From NCBI GenBank assembly GCA_023212725.1, contig JALBYF010000133.1, positions 1 to 12,016 of the forward strand: a stretch of DNA of 12,016 nt. Reading direction: 5' to 3'. This DNA is from Tranzscheliella williamsii. Taxonomy: Eukaryota; Basidiomycota; Ustilaginomycetes; Ustilaginales; Ustilaginaceae. Both the position numbers and the translations under genes were made by a program. Positions within the stretch are counted from its first letter, which is position 1, and each line of letters begins with the position of its first letter. This document shows positions 8,040 to 12,016 of this stretch, piece after piece. The notes beneath the pieces are model-generated. The model did not search any database. It saw only the letters and a program-made list of their open reading frames with translations, and was not told the DNA's origin.

Positions 8040-8590
8040 GCTGTCTCAGCTTGCCACCGAGTTCGACCAGAGCTCTGGCTTGGGTAGAAGTGTTGGAGGT
8101 ATAGATCAACCCTTGCGGCGGTATACGCGACCACCTGGCAATCCAACTCAGAGAACTGACAGCTGCGGTCAGCCGTTGATGGCCGCGAGCGCCTTGAGTT
8201 TTAGCTGTGCTGAGCTCAGTGGCGCTACAGTAATTCTGGTAGTGACGCAAGAAAAAGAGGCAGAGGACCCTTACGCTGTCACTCTTAGTAGGCCTCGCCT
8301 ATCAACTCCATCACCTAGTCACATCCTGTGAACGTCTTCAGGCTGTTGGGCGATGGCGTGCTCCGACCCGGCTTACATCCGACGCATGCTCTCTCCACTC
8401 AGAGAAGCTGCATTCAATTCACATTTCGGTTCTTCTTGCTCTCGCGCTGTGCGATTTTGACTTTTGTAGGTAAGTCCGAAGCTAACAATTAAGTATCTGT
8501 GCATTCTTCTAGTATCATCCCCAACTCGCCTGCTCTCTCCGTCGTCCACCTTTGTGTTTGTCTGGAATCAGGTCAAGCCATTGTGACAAG
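8040..8590. promoter_or_regulatory. Bidirectional upstream region shared by the acyltransferase and methionine sulfoxide reductase genes
   Basis: This 551-base spacer separates two divergent start codons, both for sulfur amino-acid enzymes. The half nearer 8591 is pyrimidine-rich on the plus strand, as common in fungal 5' leaders, and holds a candidate leader intron (8470-8512). A bZIP-like TGACGCAA occurs around 8243-8250. I saw no CACGTG here. No RNA gene or additional coding frame with an ATG and recognisable content is evident. Confidence 0.45.
8470..8512 (+). other. Candidate 5' UTR intron of the methionine sulfoxide reductase gene
   Basis: A GTAAGT donor at 8470-8475, a GCTAACA branch site with its core at 8482-8486, and an acceptor TTCTTCTAG ending at 8512 form a textbook fungal intron of 43 bases. 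An alternative acceptor at about 8571 (GGAATCAG) would give a 102-base intron. It lies 78 bases upstream of the ATG, so it would be untranslated. The motifs are visible; splicing is inferred. Confidence 0.45.
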
Positions 8591-9400
8591 ATGGTCCAGT
8601 GAGTACTGCCAGGTGGCCTGTTCGGAAGGGCCGAGGCACGAGCGCGGAGCATTAACAGCGTTGCTGCCACTTGTCACGGATCACGGGACCACAGCGCCGA
8701 TGCAGCCGCTCTGCCTAGCTACGTGCAGACGAAAGCGGACTTGTATGATCACCTCGAGTCGTCGATCACAAGTCTGATCGATGAGGGCACCGATTGGCTT
8801 TCGTCGCTGTCGAACGCGGCCTCGCTGATCTACCATTCGCTGAACCGCTTCCCAGAATGGAAAGAGAAGCGGGTCAACTGGGCCGGATTCTACCTGCTGT
8901 CGCCGCTCATGCCGTCCGAGGCGCTACAAGCTGAAAGCGAAAGAAAGGTGCGGAAGAAGCCGACGCTGCTGCTGGGGCCATTCCATGGGCTACCTGCCTG
9001 CCAACAGATCTTGTCCGTGCCAGGCAAGGGCGTCTGTGCCGATGCCAGTGCGCTTCTGCCGCCGCGCACGGTCAGGGTGGCCGACACGGACGCATATCCA
9101 GGCCACATCGCCTGCGACTCTCTGTCCAGGTCCGAGATTGTCGTGCCGCTGGTTATCCCAAGATCACGGCTGCCAAGGCACCATCAGGAGCAGCTCTCCA
9201 AACAGTCACCCCGCGGCGCTTCACCGCCCGCTGCCAGCGCCGATTCCCAAGACCAGAGCTGGGCAGGCCGTGGACAGGACGAGAACATCATCATTGGCGT
9301 CCTAGATATCGACTGCGAAAGCTTGGACGGCTTCGACCAGCAAGACGAGCAGAGACTCGGACAGATCGCCGCCCTCATTGTCCAGCGTTCGGCATGGTGA
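8591..9400 (+). CDS. fRMsr: Free methionine-(R)-sulfoxide reductase (GAF domain), two exons
   Basis: A 237-residue product from exons 8591-8598 and 8695-9400. The enzyme reduces free methionine-R-sulfoxide to methionine, drawing electrons from thioredoxin. The open frame of exon 2 has no usable ATG before conserved sequence. Splicing the 8-nt exon ATGGTCCA (ATG with A at -3) gives MVHADAAALPSYVQTKADLY, a family-like N-terminus that joins in phase. The GAF domain follows: LSNAASLIYHSL (41-52), VNWAGFYLL (63-71), LLLGPFHGLPACQQI (95-109), GKGVCADAS (113-121), YPGHIACDSLSRSEIVVP (137-154), VLDIDCESLDGFD (205-217). All three family redox cysteines are present (Cys105, Cys117, Cys143). Two low-complexity insertions, at about 72-91 and 159-199, explain the greater length relative to the approximately 180-residue yeast YKL069W. 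It is cytosolic by lack of a presequence. Confidence 0.93.
8599..8694 (+). other. Intron 1 of the methionine sulfoxide reductase gene
   Basis: This 96-base intron has donor GTGAGTACT at 8599 and acceptor CCACAG ending at 8694, with a TTAAC branch-like site near 8653. It interrupts a His codon (CA|C). Removing it joins ATG-GTC-CA to the GAF-domain exon in phase. The closest alternative acceptors, at 8705, 8718 and 8728, would each delete residues from ADAAALPSYVQ and do worse. Confidence 0.85.
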
Positions 9401-9539
9401 TCGCGCGGCAGCTCTTTAAATAGACATGGTCTGAATTCATCGGGTATCTGAAGTCGCCCACCGACGCTAGAATGTGATCAAGTGAAAGTAAAGATTTGTA
9501 AAGAGAGAAGAGAGAGCGCCGCTGTGAAAGATTCTGAAT
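9401..9539. other. Convergent spacer between methionine sulfoxide reductase and seipin genes
   Basis: This 139-base spacer lies between the stop at 9398-9400 and the spliced seipin stop at 9540-9542. It includes TTTAAATAG near 9415-9423 and a purine-rich GA run at about 9483-9518. It should carry both 3' ends. Nothing else is recognised. Confidence 0.4.
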
Positions 9540-11653
9540 CTAAGACGAAGAGGTCGGAGCGGATGAGGCGACCGTCGTTGCCCCGAAAGAACGCTGTGTG
9601 CGGGCACCAGACGTTGCGGACTGAAGATAAGCCAACCAAGAACCGCCGCGACGGCGCATGTCAGTAATCAGGTTGCTTCTGGAATAGCTAAGCCAGCACG
9701 CTGCCTGTCAAGGTGCAAATGCTAGCCGGTGTGGATACTCACGCCACCGATCGTGCTCTGACCGTCGAATGCCTTGGCAGTTTGATCGTGTTCCTCCTCT
9801 TCCGCGCCAGCCTGTCCCGCCGCAGACTCGTTAGGATCGGCTTCGAGGTCTTCCCAGGGGTCCGTTTCAGCGTTGCCAGCCTCCGCTCCTTCTGGCAGCT
9901 CGGGAATGGGTTCCGTGGCTAGGCTAGGCGCGCCCAAGGACCCCTCCTCTTCGGTGAGGCTACCTCCGATATCCGTCTCCTCCTCGGTCTCTTCGTCCAG
10001 TCGATCCAGCACCCTCCTCGACATCCGCATCTCGGAGAGCTCTTCGGGTGAGATGGGATCCAACACCTCTGCTGTGCCGCCCGACGCTGATGTGCCAGTC
10101 ATACGTCTCGCCTCGAGGATGTCGCGAATCCGCGCTTGTCGAAGCGCATCCGTCTGCTCGGCCACGTCCCTTGCCCGCAGACTTTCTAGCGACCGCAGCC
10201 GGGCCAGCTCATCCTGGCTGATCGCCTCGTCCTCTCCCTCCTCGACCTTGATGCGTGGCATGCCCTGCGAGCTTTCTCGTTTCACGCCTCGACTCTCGTT
10301 CTCGGTTTCGGTGTCTTGATCCGAAAATTCGTCTTCACCCATCCAGCGTCCCGCTGACCGTCGCTCGAACGAGGCCGAATCTTCCGTGGATGACAAAGTC
10401 GGAGGGTAGGATGCACTGCCCGATGGGGTGTTTGCTGGCTTGACGTCTCGGTAATATTCCTGCGTATCTAGCGAGATGGGAGCTACGCTCATGGAGCTGG
10501 TGTAGATGGCTGCCAGCGCCCAGAGGGTTAGAGCGGTGGCCATTTCGAATCCGAGAAAAAGCGTTGTGAAGAGCAAGAACGAGAGCAAAGGGAAGTGATA
10601 CATAAAGAAGCGAAGACCGGTCAGATGGGCGTCGAAACGGAGACTGGCGCTGTAGGTTTGCAGCTCGCCGCGGCTCGAATGCGAGCCGACAGACAGCTGG
10701 ACATGGCCGTTGCTTCTGTGATTGTAGCCGGTAAGCCCATGATGTTGCTTGTGTCCATACATCCAATAACGTTCCGCATCGGCACGACCTACGCTGACCT
10801 TGCCATGCGTCACCCTCTTGTCTGCTTTGGCATCGGGCGGAGCTGTAGAAAAAGGCGGCGTATAGTGCGCTGGACGGAGGATCGCCCTTTTGAGAAGCGA
10901 GATGCGCAATATCTGAGAGTCAGCCGGGAGACGTGACGGAGGAGGATTACGCGACATGAGCTGCGAGAGCGAGGACATGGCCCTGACGGGAGCAGCCGAG
11001 TATCTGAGCAAGGTGGGTTTGCTGACAGTGAAAACAAGCATGTCTGTCTTGCTCTTGAGGTCGAGGCTGACCATGAAGTTGCCCAGATCAAGGTTCGCTT
11101 CGTTGAGCGGGACACCGAGCTCCAAGGTGACGTCGTAAGCTTGATCTTGAGCGAAGAAATCCCTTGCTCCAGCGGCGTCGGTCGAATCAGAGTCTTGGCT
11201 TTGACCGAAATCGAATGTGGCAAAGGGCGGCTGGTCCTGACCGTACTGAAGCCAGACTTCTTTCCTAAGGCCTACATCTGGCACCCACGCCCTGTAGAAT
11301 CCGACATAGCTGATGACAGCGGCAGCGAGGGCGAACCAGAAGATGGTGGCTAGCACGCCGAGGCGGATGACGACTCTATGCGTACGTGGAGAGACGATGA
11401 TCTCGCGCGTGCTCGCCAGCAGCACAGTTACAGGCGCGAGCAGGAAGCGATCAACCAAGAGCGAAGGCCATTCAGAGATGGGTGGCAGCGATGCGATCCA
11501 GTTGACCAGATCGACAAGCGGCGGTAACAGCGGCGGTTCAGGAACAGGCGGCGCATTCCATTTGCCTGCCGAAGAAGGCTGCTGCCCAGAGATGCGCTGA
11601 TACCGTGACTGTAGGTTGTACCCACGACGTCCCGGTTGACTCGAGTACGACAT
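9540..11653 (-). CDS. SEI1: Seipin (ER lipid-droplet biogenesis protein), long acidic tail
   Basis: Seipin oligomerises in the ER membrane at ER-lipid droplet contacts and controls droplet budding and size. The ATG at 11651-11653 opens the frame (MSYSSQPGRR). Coding runs 11653-9743, probably joined to 9620-9540, giving 663 residues; unspliced, it would stop at 9722 after 643. Residues 1-95 are cytosolic. TM1 is at about 97-120. The lumenal beta-sandwich spans 121-346 with family landmarks VWLQYGQDQPPFATFDF (133-149), AYDVTLELGVPLNEANLDLG (172-191) and FMVSLDLKSKTD (193-204). TM2 is at about 348-386. The tail after TM2 is about 250 residues or more, hydrophilic and strongly acidic, with an Arg/Glu-rich probable coiled coil (478-520) and two psi-K-x-E motifs. 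Most seipins have shorter tails. The gene converges on the methionine sulfoxide reductase gene. Family identity is firm; the C-terminal exon is a prediction. Confidence 0.92.
9621..9742 (-). other. Probable 3'-terminal intron of the seipin gene
   Basis: On the minus strand a GTGAGTATCC donor begins at 9742, exactly between codons after Gly637. TACTGACAT lies within the interval as a strong branch-site match, and TTATCTTCAG ends at 9621. The 122-base intron removes the six-codon read-through end VSIHTG and its TAG, replacing it with 26 Ser/Thr/Ala-rich residues that end at a TAG at 9540-9542. The signals are seen; use is inferred. Confidence 0.6.
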
Positions 11654-12016
11654 TGCCGCGGAAACCGTGCTTCGGCGGCTCGAGGTAAGTGGGGCCAAGG
11701 TCCTTTAGAAACCCCACATGCGGCTGTTAAAACAACTTGGCTGCGCCGCTACCTCGATGTCTCTTATCGCTCCGGTAGTGGTGCTGCAGTTGGTAGCGAT
11801 CTGGAGACGGGCAGCGAGCGACGGTTGCGGAAACACGGCGGGACCAATTCACATTTGCCCGATGCACAAACATGGCCCCTCCACACTCACAACATAAAAG
11901 CGCGACCTCTGGTAAATTCCAAACAGACGCGAAGCAGATGGGCTGGTTTAGGCCTTACACCAGGTGCATGAAGCAGCAGCACTGATCGACACCGCTGGTA
12001 AAGCTGAACCAGTCCG
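11654..12016. promoter_or_regulatory. Upstream region of seipin, right window edge
   Basis: These 363 bases precede the seipin ATG on the minus strand. They hold a CCAAT box at 11844-11848 (plus orientation) about 190 bases from the start, and a TATA-like ATAAAA at 11894-11899 oriented rightward. The latter orientation would suit a gene beyond the right edge, so the region may be a shared divergent promoter. The open plus-strand frame across it shows no recognisable domain. Confidence 0.35.

Noticed and set aside
11654..11698. 15-codon upstream extension of the seipin frame
   Set aside because: It begins with TTG, not used as a start in nuclear fungal genes; ATG at 11651-11653 is preferred.

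Overview
This looks like a nuclear contig from a GC-rich, intron-poor fungus. It is most probably a basidiomycete of the smut/Ustilaginomycotina type, though that rests on style alone: long uninterrupted GC-rich reading frames, low-complexity Ser/Ala/Pro insertions inside conserved domains, two protein-coding introns at gene ends, and short gene spacing. Six protein-coding genes are supported. There is no rRNA, CRISPR array, transposon or recognisable tRNA.

Layout, left to right, with strictly alternating strands: (1) 248-1708 (+), a La-related protein with a C-terminal xRRM (LARP7/Pof8-like), the family that chaperones telomerase RNA or 7SK/U6-type RNA. (2) 2168-4741 (-), a complete single-chain urease with every nickel and catalytic residue present. 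(3) 5107-6060 (+), a mitochondrially targeted flavin-reductase-like (FMN split-barrel) protein. (4) 6285-8039 (-), a mitochondrially targeted alpha/beta-hydrolase acyltransferase of the homoserine O-acetyltransferase family, more like the fungal serine O-acyltransferase branch (CysA/Cys2). (5) 8591-9400 (+), a GAF-domain free methionine-(R)-sulfoxide reductase whose first exon is only 8 nt. (6) 9540-11653 (-), seipin, with a long acidic C-terminal tail and a probable intron just before the stop.

Genes 2/3 and 4/5 are head-to-head pairs that share upstream regions; 1/2, 3/4 and 5/6 converge. The 4/5 pair is functionally suggestive: an enzyme of sulfur amino-acid synthesis and an enzyme that repairs oxidised free methionine diverge from one 551-bp spacer. 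The urease upstream region carries GATA-type motifs that would fit nitrogen regulation. The other neighbours look like ordinary housekeeping genes.

I did not find a new multi-gene system. The most useful observations are gene-structure corrections (the 8-nt micro-exon of the fMsr gene, the seipin 3' intron, and ATG starts for two genes whose open frames extend further upstream), the xRRM assignment of the first gene, and an internal motif duplication in the acyltransferase presequence region.
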